Below are positions 35,392 through 46,366 of a stretch of 64,000 bases of DNA, in pieces. Source of the stretch: Amphirosellinia nigrospora (taxonomy: Eukaryota; Ascomycota; Sordariomycetes; Xylariales; Xylariaceae); NCBI GenBank assembly GCA_004123355.1, contig SCHM01000001.1, positions 2,224,001 through 2,288,000 on the forward strand, written 5' to 3'. The translations under genes were made by a program, and so were the position numbers. The notes under the pieces were generated by a model. That model was not told where the DNA came from. It did no database searches and saw nothing but the letters and a program-made list of their open reading frames with translations. The stretch's first letter is position 1, and every line of letters starts with the position of its first letter.

Positions 35392-36824
35392 TCACAGCCC
35401 AACTGAGCTTCTTTTCTCGGCCTCGAGAAGTTGTGATAGAATCAAATCCCCTGGATTCACCTCATCCACAAGTTTATCTTTCACGTGTATAATCACCACC
35501 TTGAGACCTTGGAGGGCTTTGACAAACTGTGGAACGTTTGCCAAAGGGATTAAGTTGGCCTCAAAGTCTTTGAGCGACATTTCTGCCGTGGGAGTTGCGA
35601 TGTGCGGTGTGTTGACACCACTGCGTTCTCCACCGGCCACGGAACTCGGCCCTTTCTTAGCGGGTCGTGTGGATTTGGGCGACACTGGGTGGTCATCTAC
35701 CTGGACGGGATCGGCGCCATTGGATCCTTTTTTACCCTCCTCGGTGTCTCGCTTGCGCTTCTTAGTCGGATCGAGTTTGACGAGGGCCTGGCGGGCCAAT
35801 TCCACGGCAGCTGCAAGCGCTTGCATTTCTGAACGACATATCTGGGCGTCAGATGGCCGAAAAGGCAGTCATCCGACTGGCTGTTGTCGTATGAGCATTC
35901 GATAAAGATGGCTGTCAAGTTCCCGTTGGCAATGCGGGGTGCTGCCTCACGCCAAATCCCTAGGTTTCGCGGGGATAGTGACATCGAGTCAGGTTCGACG
36001 TCGCCAAACATCAACACTTCGCGGCCCGTGGCATTATCACGGATAAAATACGCGCTTGAATCATAGACGCAAATCGACTCCTTCTCCTGGCCTGCGCCGG
36101 AGGTTCTGAATAGAGACGGTGGACCTGACGCGGCAGTGCTGCCGGGCACACCTCTAGGGGACGCGACGAGCGAAGCGGCGTCGAAGCTGCCAAACCGAGA
36201 AGAGGCCGACGAGCCACGATGCGGGTGTTTCTCGATACAGTGGCCATGGCTGACACTGAATAGTTTCACGCTTAGACCGTCACTCATCTCAAGATAGCCT
36301 TTGCTGTCTCCTTCGCCGAGTGCCGGGCTACCTCCCTCCACAAGGCGCATGTAGGTCACAAGGCCGGCTCCGTTGTTCTCATCCGACAGGTTCGGCCAGA
36401 TAACATTGAAAATGTGCTGCTTGAAGGCGGCGATAGTGGAAGGTAGGCCTGCTAGTCGCTTAGGTCTAGATCCGGAAGCCCCGCCGTGTTGACGACAAAA
36501 CCACTGATATGATCGAGATGTGGATGCGTAATGAGATAGGTATCTATGAGATATCTCGTGACCATGACCAAGCGTTGACAGATGCCGAGGCCGACTTGAT
36601 CTCCAATCCGGCGAAAGGGCCCGTCTCCAGCGTGTGTGGGAGTGCGATGGAAGTACCCAGGCCCGAGGCTGCGTTTCCTCTAGGATCCTGGTAATAGCTG
36701 AGAGATGGACGCCCGCGTCGAGGGCCATGACTGATCCCCTAGACCATTCCGTGTGGAGGGACCGGACAAGCAATGCTGTCACATTGTGTTCTTGGGGTCC
36801 TCGCCCGCGCCCTAGGACAAGCAC
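35392..36824 (-). CDS. Class II (low-affinity) cAMP phosphodiesterase, frame breaks
   Basis: The order matches the PDE1 class II family (metallo-beta-lactamase fold). It begins GPQEHNVTALLVRS (36790) and VMALDAGVHLSAITRILEE (36720). The zinc-binding core THPHLDHISGFVVNTAG (36510) carries the HxHxDH signature. Later come KQHIFNVIWPNLSDE (36400), FSVSHGHC (36250), VLMFGDVEPDS (36010), FIECSYDNSQSDDCLFGHL (35900) and the C-terminal LKVVIIHVKDKLVDEVNPGD (35480). It hydrolyses cAMP in the cytosol. A variable insert with a basic KKRKRD run lies at 35760. Frame changes occur near 36630, 36530, 36480 and 35830, so the gene needs several small repairs; one at 36470 is a G-run undercall. The true start is probably upstream of 36824 behind an intron. 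It is household and not part of the cluster. Confidence 0.8.
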
Positions 36825-39800
36825 TCATGTTAGTATTTACCCAAGTACTAAGTAGAAGTAGAAAGTAGGTAGTAGTAGCTTTGGTAAGTGGCTAGAATTC
36901 AAGCGATGACGTAGGGCTGCCGGGCTAAAAATCATGCCGCCCATTAGGCACCTAAAGTACAGCACTCGAGGCCCTGGTCCATTGCCCATGTGCCTAGGTG
37001 TTGCATATACCCGGATAAGAACAGTTGCATGGACAACAGCCGGCCCAACCGGTGCGTATCGACAAAGACGGCCGCCATGTAATAAACGAGGCGTTCACGT
37101 GATACGTCCAACTAGCTCCGAGCCAGTGCTGCCATCTCGAGGGATCTGAATTAAGACCTTTAGGCCAAACTCTCATTGTTTGCCACATAGGTTGACACAG
37201 CCAATTCCTACTGTACTCGAGACACGACTCGAACCTCTGCTATCGAAATCCTTCGATAGTCATCGATTCTAGCAATATTCAGTTTGAATGTCCATCAATG
37301 GTTTACCGGGTCCAACTCTATGCATCCGGACCTAGGACATGGCTACTGATTGAGTCCCCTCGGCATTTGGCGGCTGGAATAGCGCAAGCGCGCGGTGCGC
37401 GGCACCATTGACTCGACTATCCCGGGTTGGGCCAATCTTCTTCTGCATAAAAGATCGACATCGCAGAGCAAGGCTTAGTATGTAGCACGTGGCCCAATAG
37501 CCGTCGAGTGACTGAACGGGCCACACAGAGCCGGTAGATGACTTCGGAATGATGCCTCGATGACAAAGCGATGCGACGCCGATGGGGTCTATCGGAGATT
37601 GATTATGCAAAAGACTAAAGCGGCCATGATCCAGGTGTGCGGCCCCGAGGCCAACCAATCGACTGATGGGCCACTGTTTCTCGGTGTGTTGCAGCGCGCC
37701 CGCAGCGCCCAGGCCATAGGGATGCGCCAATGCCGCACAACCACCAAGAACACGAGTACAAGGGAATTGTGTGCGCGGATTGCGCGTGGATTCGATGTTC
37801 AAAAAGGAAAATTCCACTTACGAGAACGATGACCTGAATGGCGGGCGCCTTTGCACCATCCGTCTCAACCCTTCCCGCCATGCTTCCTTGGGGCACGACT
37901 ATGGATGGGCCGTACTTGCGATGTTCTTCTTCCTTGCCTTTACCCTTCTTGTTGTATGCGCACACTAGGAGTAACGAATTGGGATGGGAAAGTAAGATAA
38001 GTTGTAATTTGGGTGTACGGATGTATGTTTTATGTACCCGGCTCGATAAGTGCAATGCTGAAGTGGCAACGAAAGGGTTTCCGGGGTGAGAAGTGAGTTC
38101 GGTCTTGTAGTGTAGGAGGATGGAATTGTTGCATGAGCTAAGTGGCTGCTCCCACCCCCAGAAAGCACGCTACGGGTTATGGTCCCGGATAACTTCTGGA
38201 CACCCTGCCTAGGCTGGCTGCCTTGTCGCGAGCACAACACAGCCCTGACGGTAGCCACGTGACGCTCCCCGACTGTGATTTCTTTTGCAGCAACACACTG
38301 GTACGGTTTGTCTCTGGCACGCTCTCCGGTTGCCCAGACGTCTTCCTGATTGTCCACGTTCTTTCCTCCCTCTCGAGGTTCGTCTGTTCCTGTGCCATCG
38401 GTTCGCATGCGGGTAACGAAGGCAAGGGAGAATAAAAGAGGGGTTTTCCTGGCTACTCAGTGTTTGGGTAACGCCCAAGAAATAACGGTGCATTCGGTAG
38501 TTGTTACACAGAGCTGCATACGACTCCAACAAGGCGATCCGGGAACCTGGGGAAGATCACCTTTAGGGTTAGATTCATCGCAACGCGCATACAGGGGGCC
38601 TCCTGTCGTCAGCTTAACGTCGCAACAAGCCATGACTATGACTGCCTGAAGTCCCTACGGAAACTACCTGCCCCCCGCATGCAGCAGCAATAGAAGATTA
38701 GGTCAGATACCATCTTGGCACATCCATGCGCGAAGGTGAGTTCCCCTGCACAGAACTAGGTATTGACCTGTCGTAGTAGCATTCCACTGCTACTGCTACA
38801 CCTAGGCATGCGGCGCTCCGAGTGTGGGCTCCCTCGCGCGAAGGATCATTTTCCATCCCTCGAATCGGGTCTTACGAGGCCTGCCGACCCGGCGCCACTC
38901 TATGTGGTCTGTATGTGGGCTAGCTCTGTTCCCTGTCGGGAAACTCATCAATTTCCTATCGGAGAGCCCGCTGTAACGCCCCGCCTGCAGCATCCTGGAC
39001 ATTCGTGCGATACGGCGCCGCCGACCACTGCAGGTACAGCGCCATCGATGGCTTCTTTGTGCAACCCCTCATACGATTCTCCCTGCTCTCCCAATCGCGT
39101 CTATCGTGATAATGAGCATGCGACAGTGGTTCGCGTACGACTCGACTTCAGATCTGTCACACCGCATTGAGGACTAACGGGTGTCCACCAGCCTACCGTA
39201 CCGATTTACCTTCCAAGTTAGTGTTCGCGGCGCTCATCAAAAGTTAATTCAACAACGACTGTTTGCGCTCTTTGTTCCCTTTCTTTGCCTTACTACATGG
39301 TGTCTTGCCTTGATCATGAATTCATTGTTCTTCGGCTTGGAGGTCCTAGACTCGGCCATCCCGGTCAAGCTGTAGCCCTTCGTGCTGCGGATCGATCGAT
39401 CTACTACTAAACCTTCCCCTGTGTAACTATCACGGATTCCACACGATATACAGGTAATCCACATCACAGCAAAATCCTTCAGATCAGGCTTAAATTTCGG
39501 AATATTGTAATATATAGTTTTATATCGATTTACCCAAGCAATGTCGGCTTCAGTAGAGTGCTTTTAACGGTTAATGCCTTTCACGATACTTAGGTACCTC
39601 CCACATTAATTAAATCTCAGCTCCTCCGAACACGCTTAATGAATCCACAAACTGTAACAAGCGGTTTAATAGCGAACTAGAACTTTCTATTCCAAGTTCG
39701 TCTATACAAAAACTATCTATTCACACATCGGCTATGCCGTGAATGATGTTACTCACCTGTGGCCACCAAGATATCATCGTCGTTGATCTCATGACTTATA

Positions 39801-39869
39801 TTTACACGATCATATATAACTACGCGGCGGGAAAGACTCCCGGCATTAACTTACTTTTTACTTGATACT
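36825..39869. other. gene-poor 3-kb region
   Basis: Open frames on both strands are short, overlapping and without motifs. I could not assemble a gene with plausible splice sites. The first few hundred bases probably hold the 5' exon and promoter of the phosphodiesterase. Confidence 0.45.
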
Positions 39870-42668
39870 TCATTGGCTGGAGTTTGGGGAACACATCTCG
39901 AGCGGGGAGAGACAGCGACGCCTCGTCGGCGACCCCGACGGCGTTGAAGGCGTGCTTGAACCCGGCCTACCGAACAGGCCACCGAAACTATCACCATCAC
40001 TATCAGACTGGTTCGCCCTGGCCTCGTGAGGGGTAGGCGCCGGTTCTGGTTGCGCCAGCGTTGGTTGCGCCAGGGCTGGCCCCGCTTGCGCCGCGTCGTT
40101 GCCTACTTGATTATCGATATTACCTATCATCTTATCATTGTCTGGAGCCGCATTGGCGACCGGGTTGTCGAAGAATGAGTCTAGAACGTCGTTGCCTAGT
40201 TTGTGATCTAGACTGAGATAATCGACGTCCATCTTATAATCGATCGGCGGGTCCCATGTTGCGATGATGTTAGTCTCTAGGTAGCCTTGCGTCGGCATCG
40301 CGGCGTCGCCGTTGGGGACAGAAAGGCCCGGTAGGTTTTCAGCTGATGGTAATGTGGGTAAGGTTGGTTCAGTCACGAGGCGGTTGTAAGCTGGTGTGCT
40401 GTCGGTTAATCGCTGACGTTTGGGCGATGATGTTTCTTGCTGGATCGGCGGTAGTGGCTCAGCTGCCGCTGGAATATGCATCTGGGGGAGTGTCCAATCT
40501 TCTAAAACGACCTCATCCCAACTTCGCTTAGACCGTGATGGGCTGGGGGCGGGTAATGAGTAGGGATTTGCGAGGATGGGCGGATTGGGTGGTATGGGAT
40601 GAGGGTTCGGGTATACTAGATTTGGGTTGTATACCGGCAGCGTACCAGTATCCATAGACTTCATGCCCGTCTGCTGGTGGGGATATGGGTATTGATAGTC
40701 ATAATTTGGGGCTGATACCGAAGAGGGATGAGGTGCGGCAGCCATTACTGAGCTATGTGTGTTCATCTTATCCCTTCGATTCGGGTTCTCTATATCGTCG
40801 AGGATTTCGTCGGCGTCCGGAACCGGACATCCTTGATCATCAAGTAACCCGTACTTCCTGAAGGCTTCTAGCTTTAATCGAACCTCGGGGTTACCACGAT
40901 GCCTGGAGATGTCGATGCCGCCCCTCTTTTGGCGGCTCTTCATCGACGACTTGGACTCGTTGTCGAGCTTATGCTCGACGAGACTCTGCGTCAACGAGGA
41001 CTCGTGGGTCCGCACCCGCTTCAGCCCGCGCGACCTCGCGATTTCCCAGTTCCGGAAGGCCGTGTGCCACCACTCCTTGACGACGGCGTCGATGCCGGGC
41101 AGCTTGTAGGCCAGGCAGAAGTAAGGATGGGACTCGCGCTTGAAGGAGCGGTAGTCGGGCCGGATGTCGAGGTACTGCCACAGGTCGACGATGTCGAAGT
41201 TGCGCTCGAGGCAGAACAGGTGCAGGTAACCCGCGTTGTGGAACGGGTCGACGGCCTCGCCGTCGACGTTCTGCCGCTCGTCCAGGATGACCCACGGTCC
41301 CCAGCGAGATGGTGTGCAGCCGGTACGGGCAGTTCTTGAACCGGCACTTGCTCGACTCCCCGCTGCGCGGGTATCGCGTGTTCGACATGGCCGGGGCCAG
41401 CCGATCCACAACGTCAGCCCCTGCCGCATCTTCTTCGTCCGCAGCTTGACGCCGGGTAGCTTGAAGGGCCCCTCGAAGCCGGCGGCCCTGTCTTTCGGGC
41501 TCGGCCCGAGGAGGTACTGGCGCATCTGCCGCGCCGTGAGGTACAGCCCCGCCGCCAGCTCGCCCTTCTCCGTGTACGTGAACAGGGACCTCCCCCGGGC
41601 GTCCTTCGGGCCCCAGTCCCGCGGCTTCGGCGGCGACGGCCCGTAGTACCTCTCGGGCTCTACCATCCCGGGCCCCTTGCCCCGGTGCGTCTTGCGCGGG
41701 ATCCGCTCGTTCAGCAGCGCCTCCCCGTTGTGGTTCCTGGCCGGCCGTCTCAGCGGCGGCGATGTCGTCTGCGTCCCTGCCGAGGGAGCTCTCTGCTGTT
41801 CCGCGAGCTGCGGAGGTGGACTGGGATGAAGGAGTTGGTGGTTGGGTCGACTGGTTTGTGCTCTACCGGAGGCAGCGGACCTGTGGGGATTGGTCTTGAG
41901 GGCATTGGGTGATACACTTGTTGATTGGGCGGTGGCGGCATTCCTGGAAGCCTCGGTTGTGGCATTGCCGGCGGCACTCCTGGTTGTGTTAGTATCGGCA
42001 TTGATGGTGGCATAGGTAGTGGCATTTGTTCCGGGATTGGTTGAAGGTTTGCTTGAGGTATATATTGCGTGACTTGCTCATGCTGGAGCGGCCACGAGAC
42101 TTGGTAGCCAAGGTCCACAGGCTGTTGAAGTAACATTTGTTGCCCGTTGATTTGATGGTTGGCTCCGGGTTGTTGGAGAATGATAGGTTCGTTCCTTTGA
42201 TTGCTCATGGGGAAGTAGTTGGAATACGTCTCGGTATGGAGCTGGAGCGGATTAAAGAGGGGATCTTCGGCTAATGTTTTCTCTAAATCTTGAGCTAGGA
42301 CCATATCCAAATGTGCCTGGCCAAAGGGCCAGTTAATCCCCAAGTCGAAGGTGCCGTTCAAATCTTCGGGCGCATAACCAGGTAGAGGAGCGCCGAAAAT
42401 GTCCTGGGGGTTGACGAACTGTTGTTGGCTGTAAGCTTGTCTCGTCGTTGGGCTCGGGCAGAATATGTGCCTCTGGTTGGGTAGGGGCTGGTTCTTCCTG
42501 GACTGGGTCTTCCTGGACTGGGTAGTCCGCTGCGAGCCTCGCCTCAAACTCCGGATCGACGGCTTCACCGAAATTCACGTCAGCGAAGATATCATCAAAC
42601 GTACCTGCCTGAGGATCCTGTTGCGGATCTGAAAAATCGAAATCAAAATCTGTGTTGGCGTTTGCCAT
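39870..42668 (-). CDS. Conserved fungal protein of unknown function with CRFxxC motif
   Basis: This is one long gene in three frames. It begins with an acidic, Asp/Phe-rich N-terminus from 42668 (MANANTDFDFDFSDPQQDPQ). A Pro/Gln-rich middle follows (to about 41830). The conserved core (about 41720-41000) contains LLNERIPRKTH, VEPERYYGPSPPKP, GLTLWIGW, YPRSGESSKCRFKNCPYRLH, LDERQNVDGEAVDPFHNAGY and LFCLERNFDIVDLWQYLD. A low-complexity acidic C-terminus ends near 39870. I recognise the core as a recurrent Sordariomycete family of unknown role; Cys-x4-Cys-x4-His could bind a metal. Frame changes near 42440, 41800, 41395 and 41300 fit missing bases in C or G runs. Total length about 930 residues. 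The disordered, acidic flanks suggest a nuclear or regulatory protein, but this is inference. Confidence 0.7.
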
Positions 42669-44365
42669 CTTTTTGCTCGCGCCACCATTATAATGTAGCT
42701 GGACAAGATCGGCTGATCAGTGTTGAACTGGTAGTGAGGCCTGCTCCGCTACCCCGATCGTGTGCAGCCGAGATTGATTCAATGGTGCGAAGTATAATTT
42801 AGGTGAGGTGACATAGGGCGAGCTTTGTGATGGAGAGAAAGATTCAAGGTATTTTATATGAACGTATATACAACATCGTCTTTATCTACCTACCCTCATA
42901 AATGACATTGTTCTCATACAACGAGGGGACGACCTCAATGGATAGGGTGAACCGCATTCTTTGATGATAATTACCTTGTTCTGTTCTTTTTGTTCTTATT
43001 GTGATATTGTGTACATCCATATTCATAACAAAGCCCAATCAGTTGCAGATTCTCGAAGGACAATACCGACCGTGACGTCTAGGTGGTGCCCAATTCAGGA
43101 CCGGTCATTGAATTTTAGGATCACAGCTAACCTACCTACCGAAAGACAAGCCGAGAGCGCGTATCAAGTATTGGACACTAATGAGAAATCTAGAACCAGG
43201 TTAGCGAGGATTCCAAGGATAAAACCTGAATGTTTAATTTTGAGTAGGAAGGTGTAATCAGTAGAGCTCAATGCATTTTTTCAACATTAAAGTTCAGAAC
43301 AGGTCTGTGAATGCGTTGCTTTCATCATCTAAAATAATGTTGGGGAGGGAGTGGTAAAGTGGCGAAATGCTTACCAAGAGTTTGAACTTCAAGAGGCCGC
43401 ATTTCCCTCAAAATAAGAGATAGGAGCAGTGCGCATTGCAAGTATGGCATGGTGGTAAGTCGATGATGACATGCCACATGGCCGACGCGTTTTCAACACG
43501 CCAACGCTGCCGACTAAGTTTTTGGTCGCATACCCAATTGAGAGAGTCGCTCGGCAGCTCCCGCTCGCGATCTCCCGCTGGTTGGGTCGTATCACATATG
43601 AGCGGTAGCTGGGCGCAATAGGTAAGGAGTGTCTCGATGAAGAGAGTACCTATTCACGGGCGAAAGTAAACGTTCTACCTTGAGAATGCAATGAGGAAGA
43701 TGGATAGAAATTGAAAATGGGTAAAAGAAAAAAACTCAGCTCTTTTATCGAGAAGACTTATCGATAAACCGAAGTTGGCCTAGACTGGGAATTTATTGTC
43801 GGGGATAAAAGGCTTAGGTCCGACCTGGAGTACGGTGACAGAATATAGAATACCTACTAAGTACTGTATGTGCATGTATAAAAGCCTCCTTCTTTTAGGT
43901 ATCGAGCCAAGACTAGGCAGCTTTTTCTTAGGTTTATGCACCTCTCGGACTCATAGACTGGTCTGGTTTGAATCCAGGCTTAAATTGAACCTTCTCAGTT
44001 CAAGTTTCTCAGGTAGACTGGCTAGAATAAAGCTGTTTCCCCCCTCGACCTCGACCTTGCCCGTGTGCCATTCTTAGTTCTGTAACGCGTTAATTGTCGT
44101 GATTAATACCTACCCCCCTACGTCTTCTGGGAACCCGTTTTGCTATGGAGCTATAAGAACAGTCTTTTATCGAACACTTCTCATCGATACTATTATAATT
44201 GGGTTATATATCGACAACCCAGGATGGCTGCTACGGAAACCCAGTTGATATCCAACCAGACACGGATCTGAACGCGGCTAAGGATAACTTAGCCCAGCGC
44301 ACCAGCTGGACCACCTAATAAGCCCATGGACACGTTTGGCCCGGGGCAGACGTGAAGTGTTTCAA
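42669..44365. other. intergenic, no supported gene
   Basis: This 1.7-kb stretch lies between divergent genes. Short frames have no motifs. A weak tRNA-like fold at 44230-44320 was considered and rejected. Confidence 0.45.
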
Positions 44366-45422
44366 ATGCTATCCACATCACAGGATCGAGCGATAAAGAT
44401 CTTCAAGGTGCTCCAACGCCTGGAGTTTGAACGAGCGCCACGAATAGTTACCCGAGTACACTGCGTCGGTAACTGCGATCAAGTCGTTTTCAAATATCCC
44501 CGTCATTTTGCCATGGCAGAATGGCTCGGCATCCATTTAGGAGCCCCGGCGGAGATTGTGGCAAGGGATCTAGTAACCGTTCAAGAACAGATCTTCCGTG
44601 ACATTGATCTCCTATACAAGGGCGTTCCTTACACCCCTGACTTGACTAGACTTTTGGTCACGCTGGACAAGTCGGGAAACCTCCAGCCATTCATCCGTGC
44701 CCATGACTTCGACTATAGCTCTGATGTCGATGATCCAAGAGGAATGGTGCTTTCAAGGAAGGCAGAGATCGGGGCTCAGTTTGAAGTGTTCAGTGTAATA
44801 TCTACCTGACCCTTTAGGGGACACGATATCTCTAGAGTGATAGCTAACGCATCAGACGCAGTTTCTACACGCATTATCCAGAGCCACCAGTCCCGAGCCT
44901 GCGCGGCCGGCGGTGAGCACGGACCCTAGAATTATGAGCAAAATACTCCAAGTCACCGGCCTACTCATTGGCCAGTTAAACAGCCACTCTTTTTCACTTT
45001 GGAAATTCCTGACCGATATAAGTCGGCGCCTTGCGTCCCACATTATCTCGCGAAAGGAAGTCACCGTCGACGAATGGAAGCAAGATAGGATCCATGAATA
45101 TCTTATGGTGAATTATCATGGGCTCCGTCTACTAGGCGAATCTCTTCGACAGTACAGAGGAGAAGGCACGGAATATGAGGTTCTTTTGTTCCAGCGGGCG
45201 GCCCTGCTCGCAATCCGAGCCATCATGTTGATTTACTTACACGCCAAAGTCAACCCAGCGAGTTATTCGCTAAGCTTACTCGAGGAAAGTATCCAGTATA
45301 CGGCAGACGCGTATACCACGCCCGAAGGCTATGACTCGGTCACCTTTGCTCGCCAAATGGCAAAGGAAGCAATCAGCGGATTGAGCCAAGCAACCGCTGT
45401 GACGTTCAAATTTGCTCTGTGA
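44366..45422 (+). CDS. Hypothetical protein, two exons
   Basis: Exon 1 runs to 44794 and exon 2 is 44856-45422; the intron starts GTAATA and ends ATCAG and keeps phase 0. The first ATG in the open frame is 44366 (MLSTSQDRAIKIFKVLQRL), giving about 331 residues; a further upstream exon is possible. The protein is soluble and mostly helical by composition, with no signal peptide or obvious membrane segment. Distinct stretches are HCVGNCDQVVFKYPRHFAMAEW and a helical C-terminal half with YEVLLFQRAALLAIRAIM. I do not recognise the family. Continuous coding frame over 1 kb and a clean intron argue that it is a real gene. Confidence 0.6.
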
Positions 45423-45948
45423 AATTCCAACACGACGACTTCATCTGAAGGTACAAGGCGAAGCTAGCAGGAATATGCCCCGTATAAATGCGACGAGTAG
45501 AAAACATGTAATGCTAGGAACAGGGAAATATGGGCGGAACAGGAGAGCAATACAAACGATGCATTATAGCAACATTCATACATATTTGCTGCACGGCGTT
45601 TGCGTGGTAATTAAGGTGAAGTTCCAATGTATCTTATTCCCAACGTGTTTCAGCTGCCGAGGTGGAGGTGGGTTCGGAGAGGTAAAGTTGTAGGGGTCTT
45701 GCCCCTGTCGCCAGTTCTGGCCAAGGCGCTTTTCCAAAAGCGCAAAAGTGGCGCTTCGTATTGATCCATTACATCTATCCGGCCTATTGGCCCATTTGGT
45801 GCCTGCTACGTAGATCTGGCTGTCAACCCCTCTCCAGCAAATCAGCGTTAGCAACCCGGCGCAGCAGTCGCTCCCCTCCGCCCGTACTTGCATGCAGGCT
45901 GGCCGGCGGTAACGAGAAACAACGTCGCCAGATCCGCCGGCCTGCACA

Positions 45949-46033
45949 TTCACCTTCACCTTCACATATACATACAAATATACATACATATTCGCATCCG
46001 CCTTCGCCTTCACCTTCACCTTCACCTTCAACC
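45949..46033. repeat. TTCACC-type hexanucleotide microsatellite
   Basis: Imperfect tandem TTCACC/TTCGCC units flank a short ATACAT tract, 330 bp upstream of the DIP2-type gene start, probably in its promoter or 5' leader. Open frames crossing it (Lys-Val repeats on the minus strand) are artefacts of the repeat. Confidence 0.85.
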
Positions 46034-46366
46034 TCACTCCAATCCGACAGAGGAGACGAAACATACGGCCGGAACCGCATTGTTTCTTGTGTATTTCTTT
46101 TTCTTTGGTTTATCCTCGTTGTGTACTCTGTCTGCCCTGTGCATTGGTCGGTCGGTCTATCGGTCCTCGATCGTGCCCTGTCTTCCTTCCTCCTCTTCTC
46201 CAGTCGTGCAAGCCATGCTCTCCTCCTCCTCGACGTGACATTGCGATTCGCTCGCCCGTCCAATCCCGTCCGTTCCGATCCGCCTCCGCTGTCATCGGTA
46301 CCGGCGCCATAGTCAAATACACATTTTCTTGATAGACTCAATAGACCGCGCTTGCGAGACCCAAAC

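Noticed and set aside
37332-38649. Overlapping 80-160-codon frames on both strands
   Set aside because: Mutual shadows without domains; no consistent gene model.
43900-44010. T-arm-like GGTTTGAATCC on the plus strand
   Set aside because: No matching D-arm, anticodon stem or acceptor stem upstream; probably chance.
44230-44330. tRNA-like stem (GCTAA/TTAGC with 7-nt loop) on the minus strand
   Set aside because: No proper T-arm or acceptor pairing follows, and the anticodon-loop position 37 is a pyrimidine.
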